Assembly: GCA_019636735.1 (NCBI GenBank) | Contig: JAHBWY010000002.1 | Location: 434,001-498,000, forward strand | DNA from: Phycisphaeraceae bacterium | Lineage (GTDB): Bacteria > Planctomycetota > Phycisphaerae > Phycisphaerales > SM1A02 | Length of the DNA stretch: 64,000 nucleotides | Direction of reading: 5' to 3' | In this document: positions 35,922 to 45,438 of the stretch, piece after piece | Layout of the letters: each line of letters begins with the position of its first letter | Numbering within the stretch: position 1 is the stretch's first letter | The notes under the pieces: generated by a model | Told to the model about the DNA's origin: nothing | Database searches by the model: none | The model's input: the letters and a program-made list of their open reading frames with translations, nothing else | Position numbers and translations under genes: made by a program

Positions 35922-38900
35922 TCACTCGATCGGCGGATCAAGTCGAGGTGCCACGGGCCGGACGATCGGTGAGAGGTCGCGTCGATCACGCACATGGTGA
36001 GGCGAGAGTCGCAAGAGCGTGCCTCGTCCGGTTCCCAGGAAGAGCTCATCTCGACCACTCCCGAGGACCATCGATCGCAGGGCTGCTTCGTCGTCGCAAT
36101 GCAGGGTCAGCAGGTCTTCGCCTCGCGCAAAGTCCCACACCTTGATGTCCAGGAACCACGATGTGGAGAAGAGCCGCTCTCCCAGGCGATCGAATGCCAG
36201 CGCGACGGGCCACTGTCCATGGCCCTCAAGGACCCGAATCGGTTCGCCGTTCGTCGTCTCGAGGACCACCATGCGCTGATCGCGTCCGCCGCTGACGAGC
36301 CGAGATCCATCCGGGTGGAGGGCGAGGCTGTACACGGCATCCGTGTGGGCGCGTGTGATCCACCGGGTGCCGCCTTCCCGAAGGTCCCAGCGAGCGACCG
36401 CTCCATCCCATCCACACGAGAAGATCGTCTCCGCGTCGTGACCTGGAATGACGCTCCATGTTCCACGCGCGTGCCCGGGGAGCGACCGCTCGAACTCGTA
36501 TGCCGTGACCTCGTCAGCGGGCGAGGGCCCTTCGCGGCGACGCCAGATATGCAGACCGCCCATCGCGCTTCCGACCGCCAGACGGCTGCCGTCGCTTGAG
36601 AAACTGAGACCCGCAAGCCGACGCTGCGGAGCGCGGAGGCGCTGTTCGACTCTCCACGACGCGGTCGAGAGCAGGAGAACCTCGCCATCGGCCAGCGCCA
36701 CGGCGGCGACTTCTTCTCGAGGATGAAAGGCGACGCCGCTGGCCGGGGAGGGGAGATCGAGTGAACCGATGAGCTCGAGCGTCGCCGAATCACGAAGCTC
36801 AAGCGGACCGCGACCGGCAGCGAGGGCCAATGTGCGCTCACTCGGCGAGAGCGCCATCGCGCGAAGCGGACCATCGTGGATGGTCACGCCGTCCGGCGAC
36901 GCGGGCTCCGCAGGCCAGATCCGAATCGCTCCATCCCAGCCGGAAGTGGCAAGAAGGGACCCATCCGGCGAGATGGCAACATCAAAGACCAACTCGTGAT
37001 GGCCCGCGAGCACGCGCTGCGGCAGAAGGTCGCCGTCCCATGTCGCCGCTCGGTGATCGCCGCTCGCGCTGACGAGGAGGCCTCGAGCGGGGTCCCGTCG
37101 AAGTGCCCTGGTTTCGCGGTCATGGCCGGGAACGCGCCTGACCTCACTTCGTCCGTCCCACAGGATCAGGTCGCCCCGGCCGTCACCGTAGACGATCGAC
37201 TGACCATCCAACGACCAGCACACGGCGAAGACGCTCTCAGGCCGATCCTCCCAGAGCGCAAGCGTGCGACCGCGCTCGAGGTCGATCAGCGCTCCTCCAC
37301 CGCGCGCGAAGCCCACGGCGGCGACACGCTCGTGGCCAGGGTGTGCCGCGACGCAGCGCACAGGACCGAGATCGGCGCGCCAGAGCAGCTCGCCGCCGGG
37401 GAGCGATCGAGCTTCGAGGCCCGACTCGCGTGCGGAGAGCAGCAGGCTTCCGTCGGTGGTGACATCGAGGGCATGCGTGGAGACACCATCGCTGGACAGG
37501 GCGACGGTCTCCTGCTGCTTCGGACACCAGAGCAGTTGCCGCTCATCGCTGCCGATGGCGATGCGATCGTCGGGAAGGCGCGCGATCGCCACCACTCGTG
37601 CGCCGACCTCCAGCGCTGCCCGCTGCTCCGGCGCACTCTGAGGCGCCTCGGTCGTTCGACCCGTCGGCGGTGATTGATCGAGGTCCTGCCGTGGAATCGT
37701 GATGAGTTCCACAACACCGTCGACGGTGGCGGAGGCAAGGGTCTCGCCGTCGCTGAGCCACACCACGCCGAAGCGCCGTCCGGCGCCATGCACGACCATG
37801 AGTCCCGGCTCGGACTGGGCCTTCAAGTAGCGCCACTCCCAGCCTCTCAGGTGAGTCGGCGCCTCGGCCAGTCGCTCGCGCAGGCGACGGTACTCGCCTG
37901 CGCGAAGCGCCGCTTCAGCGGAAGCCATGGTGCCTCGATAGGCCAATCGAGTCGCTTCGTCACGCTCCGCGATCGCCAGCGCCTCGGCTCGAGCGCGCGA
38001 GGCGGCTTCCCTCTCCGCCTTCCATGCGAACTGCAGACTCACCCAGATCGCGGACAGCAGCACCAGCACCACCACGGCTGCCGCCCCCACAACCACGCGA
38101 TGCCGCGCCGCGAAGAGGGCCAGATGGTGTGTCCATGGCGCAGGTCGTGCCTCGATCGGTCGGCTTGAGAGGAAGCGACCGATGTCCTCGGCGAATGCGG
38201 CCACGGATGCATACCGGCGACCCGGGTCCTTCTCCATGGCGGTTGCAACGATCACTTCAAGATCGCGCGGTGCGTCTGGAGCGTGGCGTCGAAGAGGTGG
38301 CGGGGGCTGATCCCTGATCAATCGCAGGGCGCGTTCAAGCGTGACGCCGTCGAGTTCGAGCGGAACCTGGCCGGAGAGCAGTTCATGGAGCACGACTCCG
38401 AGCGAGAAGACATCGCTTCGGACATCGGCGCCCTCGCCGACACATTGCTCGGGGCTCATGTACGCCAGCGTGCCAAGAGGGATGCCCGTGTGTGTGGCGG
38501 TGGTCGAGACAGGGCGTCCTGTATCGGGCTCCCGGAGCTGGGCGATGCCGAAGTCGATCACCTTCAACCGCCCGTCGCCGCCAACAAGAATGTTCGACGG
38601 CTTCAGGTCGCGATGAATGACCCCCTTCTGATGGGCATGATGGACGGCGAGACATGCCTCCTGAAAGAGCTGAAGCCGCTCCCGAAGCGCGAGTGACTTC
38701 GATTGCGCGAAGTCGGTGATCGATCTGGCGCCGTCGATGAACTCGAGGGCGATCCACGCCAGTCCGAGTGTCTCGTCGACACCGCTCGAGACGACGGTGG
38801 CCACGCACGGATGCTGGAGCCTGGCCAGTGCGGCGCCCTCGGAGCGGAATCGCCGCACGGCCGATGGCGTGAGTGCGCGGAGCGCGATCTTCACCGCGAC

Positions 38901-39236
38901 ATCGCGCCGCGGTGAGTGCTGGCGCGCCCTGTAGACCGCCCCCATGCCGCCCTGACCGACGCGCTCGATCAACTCAAACGAACCGATCGTGCGACCGATC
39001 AGCCCATCCGTCTCGACGGGCCGCACGGTCAGCTCCGAGTGACAGGGTCCTTCGAGAAAGCCCGCGGCACTGCCGTGCGCCACAAGGAGCGACTGAATGT
39101 CGTCGAGGAGATCGGCATCGCCGCTCGCCCGCGCCGACGCGGCAGCGAGCCGTTCAGCCGGCGGCAAGTCGAGAATGGACTCGAGGATCTCCTGCGCAGC
39201 GCGCTGCCGCTCCGGGGTGTCGCGGGTGCCCGACAT
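35922..39236 (-). CDS. Ser/Thr protein kinase with transmembrane helix and WD40 repeats
   Basis: 1,104 residues. Kinase domain about 86-350: Gly loop VGQGGMGAVYRAR (93-105), catalytic Lys in VAVKIALR (116), HRDLKPSN (Asp 210) and DFG (228). A transmembrane helix (VVVGAAAVVVLVLLSAIWVSL, near residue 395) separates it from a WD40-like propeller region of about ten repeats (e.g. ELVFDVAISPDGSLLATSGW, VYSLALHPDGSRLVSGGRDQ). Such PASTA-less Hanks kinases with extracytoplasmic propellers are typical of planctomycetes and probably sense or bind proteins. It starts 2 bp after the ECF sigma gene, implying one regulatory unit. Confidence 0.92.
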   Translation of the reverse strand: MSGTRDTPERQRAAQEILESILDLPPAERLAAASARASGDADLLDDIQSLLVAHGSAAGFLEGPCHSELTVRPVETDGLIGRTIGSFELIERVGQGGMGAVYRARQHSPRRDVAVKIALRALTPSAVRRFRSEGAALARLQHPCVATVVSSGVDETLGLAWIALEFIDGARSITDFAQSKSLALRERLQLFQEACLAVHHAHQKGVIHRDLKPSNILVGGDGRLKVIDFGIAQLREPDTGRPVSTTATHTGIPLGTLAYMSPEQCVGEGADVRSDVFSLGVVLHELLSGQVPLELDGVTLERALRLIRDQPPPPLRRHAPDAPRDLEVIVATAMEKDPGRRYASVAAFAEDIGRFLSSRPIEARPAPWTHHLALFAARHRVVVGAAAVVVLVLLSAIWVSLQFAWKAEREAASRARAEALAIAERDEATRLAYRGTMASAEAALRAGEYRRLRERLAEAPTHLRGWEWRYLKAQSEPGLMVVHGAGRRFGVVWLSDGETLASATVDGVVELITIPRQDLDQSPPTGRTTEAPQSAPEQRAALEVGARVVAIARLPDDRIAIGSDERQLLWCPKQQETVALSSDGVSTHALDVTTDGSLLLSARESGLEARSLPGGELLWRADLGPVRCVAAHPGHERVAAVGFARGGGALIDLERGRTLALWEDRPESVFAVCWSLDGQSIVYGDGRGDLILWDGRSEVRRVPGHDRETRALRRDPARGLLVSASGDHRAATWDGDLLPQRVLAGHHELVFDVAISPDGSLLATSGWDGAIRIWPAEPASPDGVTIHDGPLRAMALSPSERTLALAAGRGPLELRDSATLELIGSLDLPSPASGVAFHPREEVAAVALADGEVLLLSTASWRVEQRLRAPQRRLAGLSFSSDGSRLAVGSAMGGLHIWRRREGPSPADEVTAYEFERSLPGHARGTWSVIPGHDAETIFSCGWDGAVARWDLREGGTRWITRAHTDAVYSLALHPDGSRLVSGGRDQRMVVLETTNGEPIRVLEGHGQWPVALAFDRLGERLFSTSWFLDIKVWDFARGEDLLTLHCDDEAALRSMVLGSGRDELFLGTGRGTLLRLSPHHVRDRRDLSPIVRPVAPRLDPPIE

Positions 39237-39238
39237 CG

Positions 39239-39808
39239 TCAGCGGCTCAGCTCACGGAAGAGCCAGGCGCGGGCCGCCGCCCACTTTCGATCAACGCTTC
39301 GAGCCGGGAGATTGAGGACCTCGGAGACCTGTTGAGTCGTCAACCCACCAAAGAAGCGAAGCTCCACGATCTTCGCCTTGAAGTCATCGATCTCGGCGAG
39401 TCGGCGAAGGGCTTCCTCGAGCATCAGGACATCGACTCCGGGCTCGAGAGAGGGACCTTCGACACCAGAGAGCGTGATGCGTCCGGCGCCGCCGCCTCGC
39501 TTGAGAGCGGCCCGGCTTCGAGCGTGGTCCACCAGCACGCGCCGCATGGTGGCTGCTGCGAGGCCGAGAGCAGCCGAGGGACTCCCCCAGTCGACATCGC
39601 GTTGATTCAGGAGTCGAAGGTAGGCCTCGTGGACCAGCGCGGTCGGCTGGAGTGTGTGGCCGGCCCGCTCGGATCGCAGTTGCTGCTCGGCGATCCGGTG
39701 AAGCTGCTCGTAGAGACGCTGGGCCACGACCGCGAGGGCGGTATCCGGTGCTCCTTCTCCGTCGTGCTCCTCGAGTCGCACCAGGTCACACTCCAGCGCA
39801 TGGATCAT
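39239..39808 (-). CDS. ECF-type RNA polymerase sigma factor (planctomycete TIGR02999-like)
   Basis: 189 residues from the ATG at 39808 (a GTG at 39871 gives a basic extension). Sigma-2 region RLYEQLHRIAEQQLRSE and LQPTALVHEAYLRLL, region ~2.4 RRVLVDHARSRAALKRGG, and a sigma-4 helix-turn-helix IVELRFFGGLTTQQVSEVL with RSVDRKWAAARAWL. This ECF-like group in Planctomycetota and Acidobacteria is commonly linked to Ser/Thr kinases, as here. Its targets are unknown. Confidence 0.9.
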   Translation of the reverse strand: MIHALECDLVRLEEHDGEGAPDTALAVVAQRLYEQLHRIAEQQLRSERAGHTLQPTALVHEAYLRLLNQRDVDWGSPSAALGLAAATMRRVLVDHARSRAALKRGGGAGRITLSGVEGPSLEPGVDVLMLEEALRRLAEIDDFKAKIVELRFFGGLTTQQVSEVLNLPARSVDRKWAAARAWLFRELSR

Positions 39809-40083
39809 GCTTCGTCGACACCGTCTCCGAGAGGGGCGAGTGTAGGTCCCTCGCGCCGGGTCCGGCCGCACTCGAACACGGCTGCGGCACCTCGCTGATC
39901 AGCGATCTCAGGTCCCGAAACCCTCTGAACGGTCCGCCACGATCAAGCGGGTCGATGAACCGCCGGCGCGGAATCCACGGAGTTTTCTGGCGCGACGCTG
40001 CGCTGGCCTCCGCGTTTCTGGGGACGCCGACTCGATCGTCCGAGTCGGTTCATGCACATCCATCAACAAGGAGTGTCCGACCA

Positions 40084-41994
40084 ATGCGCGTTCAGTCTCG
40101 AGGTCTTGCCGGAGCCGCCACGCTCGCCCTTGCGGCCATGGCCGCTGGCAATGTCCTGATCTCAAACTACACCTCAGCCACCCAGTATCAGTACCTCCGG
40201 ATCGGCATTCCTGATTTTGATCAGGCCCGCGACGGGCTGCCGAACAACGGCCTCTGTCACTGCTACCCGACGTCGGTGATGAACATCCTGAGCTACGCCG
40301 CGAACCATGGCATGCCGACCTTGCCACCGGGAACGACCAATTACGGTCTTCCTGAGAACTACGACGAGATGACGACGCTCTTGGGAGGGCTCGGGAGTCT
40401 CATGCAAGTGTCCCCCGGTGGCGGCCTCCCGTGCGGCACAGGTGGAAGCGCTGCGATGAATGGCACGCTGGCGTTCCTCGGCGAAGCTGCCGACCAGCTC
40501 ACGATCGTCGCGCTCGCCGGAAACGGCGCGTTTCTCCCGACCGACAACTTCATCGCCCTCCTTGCGACGCACCCGTGGAAGCCGCTCATTCGCATGGGCT
40601 GGGGGCGATACACGATTCAGCCGGGCCAGGGGTCCGGCCAGTTTCCCGCCGTCACCCGGAGCAACGGGCACCTGGTCACCTTCGCCTCGGGAGTCCGCAA
40701 CGCAACGGAGTCGTTCGTGCTCTATCGCGACCCCGGTCAGGGCGGCAGCATCTTCACGCAATCAGACTATGTCTACAACCGCGCCGAGACCACCAACCTG
40801 CAGTTCGAGTTCACTGTCGGCGGTGGGTTCCAGACCCGAACGGTGACGGTCCTCGACTTCAGCCCTGCGCAGACCGTCGGAATCCGGATCGTTGACAACA
40901 TCGGCATCTACTGGCCGGCCGTGGGGCTGAGCTTCAGTGACACGCAGATCCTGGCCTTTCCGCTGAATCCCAGTGGTTTCGCGATCAACCTTCCCGGCCC
41001 GATTCCCCACCCGGCGCCTCCGGCGTCGGTTATTGCCGATGTTCACCCCACCCATGATCAACTCGGCCATTTCGTGCTGACGAAGGGCGACGGCGCCGTG
41101 CCGGCGTCGCTCCACCTGACACGATTCGGATTCCCCGATCAGATGCTGCTCGTCACGCCGGGCGCGAGCGCCATGACCACCGGCCGTCAGTTCGATGTCT
41201 ACATCCTCGCCGGGACGACTGTGCGCAGGATCGGGGTCGATCCGGTCGCGGAGCCAGAGGCGATCGAACTGGCGACCTACGAGCTGCCCGGAGAAGGCGG
41301 AGCCATCGCCTACGACGACGGCAGCGACGAAGTGGTCGTCCTGGTCCCCTCCATGCAGCAGGTTCTTCGACTGCCCGCGGATCTTGCCAGGGGCTCGACG
41401 CCGCGCGTGCAGAGCGTTCCTTCGACGGTGCCCGTTGGTGACGGCGCGGTCATGGCGGTCTGCCACGGCGACGGTTCGGCCTGGTTCGCCACGAAATCCA
41501 GTGCGTGCGTGTACGGCTTCGACTCACGCGACGCAAGCGCCGACTTCCACACCTTCTGCCCCGAGCTCGGTGGTGAGGAGATCACATCGTTGGACTTCGA
41601 CGACCGCTGTCGGCTCCACGCCGTCGTTGCAGGCAGCGTGCATCGCTATGCAAGGTCGACCGAGCGCGAGTGGGTCCCATCGCCGACTCGCGCGTTCGAC
41701 GACTCGCACGCAGGGCGCGGGCTGCGAGTCGCTCGGAGCCGGTCAATCGCGGAGCCCGATCTCGATGACAGCTCGTGGTGGAATGTGCCGGTCGACGAGC
41801 TCGAGCCCGGCGCCACGATGGTCGTGTGCCGTGAGGACCTGAACTTCGATGGCGTGATCGACGGGGCTGATCTGGCGTTGCTTCTTGGCTCGTGGGGCGC
41901 CTGTCAGTGGTGCCCCGGAGACATCGATGGCGATGGATTCGTGGACGGCGCCGATCTGGCGCTCCTGCTCGGGGCGTGGGGAGCGTGCCGGTGA
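40084..41994 (+). CDS. Secreted protein with C-terminal dockerin-like pair (peptidase_C39-like N-terminus possible)
   Basis: 636 residues from an ATG with AAGGAG about 10 bp upstream; the upstream open frame overlaps the sigma gene and is not used. A signal peptide (GLAGAATLALAAMAAG) is followed by LPNNGLCHCYPTSVMNIL, a Cys in a papain/C39-like GxCxxTS context, with later GHLVTFASG that could supply a His; a cysteine-peptidase-like fold is possible but unproven. A beta-propeller-like region follows. The last ~55 residues are two dockerin-like loops, DLNFDGVIDGADLALLLGSW and DIDGDGFVDGADLALLLGAW. A terminator follows the stop. Confidence 0.75.
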   Translation: MRVQSRGLAGAATLALAAMAAGNVLISNYTSATQYQYLRIGIPDFDQARDGLPNNGLCHCYPTSVMNILSYAANHGMPTLPPGTTNYGLPENYDEMTTLLGGLGSLMQVSPGGGLPCGTGGSAAMNGTLAFLGEAADQLTIVALAGNGAFLPTDNFIALLATHPWKPLIRMGWGRYTIQPGQGSGQFPAVTRSNGHLVTFASGVRNATESFVLYRDPGQGGSIFTQSDYVYNRAETTNLQFEFTVGGGFQTRTVTVLDFSPAQTVGIRIVDNIGIYWPAVGLSFSDTQILAFPLNPSGFAINLPGPIPHPAPPASVIADVHPTHDQLGHFVLTKGDGAVPASLHLTRFGFPDQMLLVTPGASAMTTGRQFDVYILAGTTVRRIGVDPVAEPEAIELATYELPGEGGAIAYDDGSDEVVVLVPSMQQVLRLPADLARGSTPRVQSVPSTVPVGDGAVMAVCHGDGSAWFATKSSACVYGFDSRDASADFHTFCPELGGEEITSLDFDDRCRLHAVVAGSVHRYARSTEREWVPSPTRAFDDSHAGRGLRVARSRSIAEPDLDDSSWWNVPVDELEPGATMVVCREDLNFDGVIDGADLALLLGSWGACQWCPGDIDGDGFVDGADLALLLGAWGACR

Positions 41995-42076
41995 ATGGCA
42001 GGGACCGCTTCATCGGCATGAGCGTGTGGCCTTGCGCGCATCCCGCTCAGCGAGACTCCTGATGAAGCCACGACGG

Positions 42077-42109
42077 GCCTCGGCCGACCACGGCCGGGGC
42101 CCTTTGCCT
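42077..42109 (+). terminator. Rho-independent terminator after the dockerin-type gene
   Basis: GGCCTCGGCCG and CGGCCGGGGCC form an 11-bp stem (one T.G pair) around the loop ACCA, followed by CTTTGCCTT. It lies 82 bp downstream of the stop at 41994. Confidence 0.6.
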
Positions 42110-42168
42110 TGGAAGAGGCGTTGGTTGCCGCACGAGTCGATCACGCCGCCCGCCGAACGATCATGCAA

Positions 42169-42206
42169 GAAAAAACTCCCGGCGAACCTTGCGGCTCAGC
42201 CGGGAG
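42169..42206 (-). terminator. Rho-independent terminator of aspS
   Basis: CTCCCGGC and GCCGGGAG form an 8-bp stem (42176-42206); on the minus strand it is followed by a run of T residues (A-run at 42170-42175). It lies about 52 bp past the aspS stop. Confidence 0.7.
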
Positions 42207-42257
42207 CTTCCGGGGGCAGACTTGCTTGACTTAGTATGGCATCGATCGGTCCCACCG

Positions 42258-44075
42258 TCAAGTTGGGTCCTCAAGAACTTTCACTCGAAGTTCATCAAGC
42301 TGGGACTGATCGATGGGACCGGGCGCGCCAATCATCAGGTCCTGTCCCGACTGCGTTTTCGGGAACGCCATGACATCTCTGATGTTGTCGGTCTGACACA
42401 GATGCATCACCAGTCGATCGAGTCCGAACGCGATTCCTCCATGAGGCGGCGCGCCATGCCGCAGCGCATCAAGGAGGAATCCGAACTTGCCTTGAGCCTC
42501 TTCCTTGGAGAGGCCGATGAGCTGGAAGACTCTCTCCTGGACATCCATCCTGTGGATGCGGATTGATCCTCCGGCAATCTCACTGCCGTTCAGGACGAGG
42601 TCGTATCCCGCGCTCAGGCAGGCGCCGGGATCTGATTCGAGCAGGTTGAATTGGTCCGGGTTGGGGCTCGTGAACGGGTGATGCATGGCCACCCAGCGGC
42701 GTCCATCGTCGTCCCACTCGAACATCGGGAAGTCGATGACCCAGAGGAAGTTCCAGCGCCCCGCGGGAATGAGGCCGAGATCACGCCCGAGGCGCAGACG
42801 AAGCTCGCCCAACGCCTTGGTGCAGATGTCCCAGTGGTCGGCGCCGAAGAGCACCAGGTCGCCGGGCTCGAGTCCAAGTCGCTCCACGAACTCGCGGCCG
42901 AGGGGTTCGAGGAACTTCGCGCAGCCGGTTTCGAAGCATGGCGCCGAACCGCCGGGAGATGCGGCGCCCGCCGCCACCTTCACCGAGGGGAGGCCGCCAG
43001 CGCGGAAGTTCTTCACGAACTCGCCATAGCCGTCGAGCATCTTGCGCGTGACCTTCTCGGCGCCACCGGGCACACGAACGGCCTTGACTGCACCGCGACG
43101 ATGGCCTCGTGACTTCGCAAGGGCATCGCGGAAAACACTGAACTCGGTGCGGGCGGCGAGGTTGCTTACATCCCGGATCTCGAGGCCGAAGCGGGTGTCG
43201 GGACGGTCGATGCCGAAGCGCTCCATCGCGTCGCGCCAGGTCATGACGGGAATCTCGCCGATCTCGTGGCCGAGGATCTCCCGCCACAGCGTCCGCGCAA
43301 ATCCGCCCATCATCGCCATGACATCGCTGCGATCGACGAAGCTCATCTCGAGGTCGATCTGCGAGAACTCAGCCTGTCGGTCGGCGCGAGGATCTTCGTC
43401 GCGGAAGCAGCGGCAGATCTGGATGTAGCGGTCGAATCCACCGACCATCAGCACCTGCTTGAAGAGCTGCGGGCTCTGCGGAAGGGCGTACCAGAGGCCG
43501 TGATGCAGGCGGCTCGGCACAACGAAGTCGCGCGCTCCCTCCGGGGTCGTCTTGATGAGACAGGGCGTCTCGATCTCGACGAAGCCATGGCCCGCGAAGT
43601 AGTCACGCGTGACCTTCGTCACGCGGCTTCGCGTGCGGAGGATCTGCTGCATGCGGGGCCGCCGCAGGTCGATGGCGCGCCACCGCAGGCGGATCTCCTC
43701 GGCGATCTTCTCCGACTCGTACTCATCGGGGAGGATCGGCGGATTCTCCGCCTTGTTGAAGACCTCGAGCTCGGTGGCCAGGAGCTCGACCTCGCCGGTG
43801 GCGAGTTTCGGATTCGGATCGCCCGCCCGTCGGCGAATGACACCCTTCACGCCGATGACATCCTCGCGGCGCAGGGCGCGGCTGGTGGCGACCACCTCCG
43901 GATTGACATCCTCGAGATCGAAGACGACCTGGCAGAGTCCTTCGTGATCGCGGAGGTCGATGAAGATGAGCCCCTTGCCCTGATCGCGATAGGTGTTGAC
44001 CCATCCGCAAAGGACGACCTCTCGGCCGGCGTGGTCAGGACGCATGAGACCGCAGGAGTGGGTGCGCTTCAGCAT
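42258..44075 (-). CDS. aspS: Aspartyl-tRNA synthetase
   Basis: 605 residues from the ATG encoding MLKRTHSCGLMRPDHAG, the usual AspRS start. OB-fold VVLCGWVNTYRDQGKGLIFI, class II motif 1 FVEIETPCLIKTTPEGARDF, motif 2 CFRDEDPRADRQAEFSQIDL, the bacterial GAD insertion, and motif 3 GGIAFGLDRLVMHL are all present. Whether it also charges tRNA-Asn (non-discriminating) cannot be judged without gatCAB context. It starts only 12 bp from the divergent lpxB start. Confidence 0.96.
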   Translation of the reverse strand: MLKRTHSCGLMRPDHAGREVVLCGWVNTYRDQGKGLIFIDLRDHEGLCQVVFDLEDVNPEVVATSRALRREDVIGVKGVIRRRAGDPNPKLATGEVELLATELEVFNKAENPPILPDEYESEKIAEEIRLRWRAIDLRRPRMQQILRTRSRVTKVTRDYFAGHGFVEIETPCLIKTTPEGARDFVVPSRLHHGLWYALPQSPQLFKQVLMVGGFDRYIQICRCFRDEDPRADRQAEFSQIDLEMSFVDRSDVMAMMGGFARTLWREILGHEIGEIPVMTWRDAMERFGIDRPDTRFGLEIRDVSNLAARTEFSVFRDALAKSRGHRRGAVKAVRVPGGAEKVTRKMLDGYGEFVKNFRAGGLPSVKVAAGAASPGGSAPCFETGCAKFLEPLGREFVERLGLEPGDLVLFGADHWDICTKALGELRLRLGRDLGLIPAGRWNFLWVIDFPMFEWDDDGRRWVAMHHPFTSPNPDQFNLLESDPGACLSAGYDLVLNGSEIAGGSIRIHRMDVQERVFQLIGLSKEEAQGKFGFLLDALRHGAPPHGGIAFGLDRLVMHLCQTDNIRDVMAFPKTQSGQDLMIGAPGPIDQSQLDELRVKVLEDPT

Positions 44076-44087
44076 GGAAGGGCAGGG

Positions 44088-45434
44088 ATGGTACCTTGTG
44101 CCGCGATGGGTGGAGCCCCAACGGACGATCGAGCTCGGCAGGCGGTGATCCTCTTTACCGCCTTTGAGCCCTCCGGGGATGCCCACGCCGCCCCTGTGAT
44201 CGCGGCCCTGCGAGCGGCGGATTCATCACTTCGAATCTGCGCCTGGGGCGGTCCCCGCATGCGGGAGGCCGGGGCGGAGATCATCGAGGAGAGCGCCGCC
44301 GATGGCGTGATGGGGCTCTCCTCGCTGTCGCGCCTGTTCGCCGTGCGGCGGGAGATCGGGCGCATCAGCCGATGGATGGGACAGTACAAGGTCAACCTGC
44401 ATGTGGCCGTCGACTCGCCCGCGGCCAACTTTCCGATCTGCAAGGTGGCGCATCGGCGCCTGGTGCGGAGTGCGCATCTGGTCGCGCCGCAACTCTGGGC
44501 CTGGGGGGAGTGGCGCTTGAAGAAGCTGCGACGACTCACCTCGGGCGTGCTCTGCCTGCTGCCCTTCGAGGAGGCGTGGTTTCGGGCGCGCCAGGTTCCT
44601 GCGAAGTTCATCGGTCATCCCCGAATCAACCGCGACCTGCCGCGCTTCGATATCGACTCCCGTCGCGGCACGCTGCCGACGGGCACCCCGCGCATTCTGC
44701 TTCTTCCCGGGAGTCGGACGAGCGAAGTGAGTCGAAATCTTCGCCTGCTGGTGCGCAGCTTCACCGATCTCCAGGATCGTCATCGCGGAACCGTCGGGTT
44801 GATCTGCTGCGCGACGGACGCTCATGCGCGCCTCGTCCGGCATTTGGTTCCGAGTCTCCCCACTGGCCTGCATGTCATCGCAGGCGATCTCGACGCGGCC
44901 ATCGCCTGGTGCGAGCTGGCGCTGACGGTCAGCGGCACCGTCTCGCTCGACCTCACTCGGCAGTTCAAGCCGATGGTGGGTGTCTACAAGGTGAGCTTGC
45001 TCAGTCGGATCGGAGCAGCACTGCTCCTGCGCACGCCGAATCGACTGCTGCCGAACATCATCGCTGAGCGGAGAGTCGTGCCGGAGTTCGTGCCGCATTG
45101 GGGCGGTGCCAGGGCGATCACCGAGGCCGCGGATCACCTCCTTCAAGATTCGCGCCGCATGGCGCAGGCGAGCGAAGACCTCAAGCGCGTCGCCGCGCGT
45201 TTCCGAGGGCACTCCCCGGACGAGGAGGCGGCGAAGCTTCTCCTTGAGTTGATGGACCAGGGGACATGGTCGGCCAAGGGCGAAGGCGCCGCCGCGCCGG
45301 CATCGCTCCCTGATGCGTCCCCCACGATCGACCCTGTCGGTGCGCCGACGGATTCGCTCGGAACTGGCGCGGCGACCAAGCGCGCGAACGATCCTGTGGC
45401 GAGTGCATCGCCGCGACGAACCCCCGGAGCCTGA
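44088..45434 (+). CDS. lpxB: Lipid-A-disaccharide synthase
   Basis: About 448 residues (start ATG 44088 preceded by GAAGGG; ATG 44106 is also possible). GT19 signatures: FEPSGDAHAAPVIAALR at the N-terminus, WGGPRMREAGAEII, VAPQLWAWGEWRLKKLR, FIGHPRINRD, LLPGSRTSEVSRNLRLLV, and SGTVSLDLTRQFKPMVGVYK. It joins UDP-diacylglucosamine and lipid X in lipid A synthesis at the inner membrane. The last ~55 residues are Ala/Pro-rich and not family-conserved. The gene ends 4 bp before the AGCS transporter. Confidence 0.9.
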   Translation: MVPCAAMGGAPTDDRARQAVILFTAFEPSGDAHAAPVIAALRAADSSLRICAWGGPRMREAGAEIIEESAADGVMGLSSLSRLFAVRREIGRISRWMGQYKVNLHVAVDSPAANFPICKVAHRRLVRSAHLVAPQLWAWGEWRLKKLRRLTSGVLCLLPFEEAWFRARQVPAKFIGHPRINRDLPRFDIDSRRGTLPTGTPRILLLPGSRTSEVSRNLRLLVRSFTDLQDRHRGTVGLICCATDAHARLVRHLVPSLPTGLHVIAGDLDAAIAWCELALTVSGTVSLDLTRQFKPMVGVYKVSLLSRIGAALLLRTPNRLLPNIIAERRVVPEFVPHWGGARAITEAADHLLQDSRRMAQASEDLKRVAARFRGHSPDEEAAKLLLELMDQGTWSAKGEGAAAPASLPDASPTIDPVGAPTDSLGTGAATKRANDPVASASPRRTPGA

Positions 45435-45438
45435 CAGG

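Noticed and set aside
43266..44087. Long upstream extension of the lpxB frame
   Set aside because: It is antisense to aspS and has no glycosyltransferase similarity; LpxB similarity begins near 44,110.
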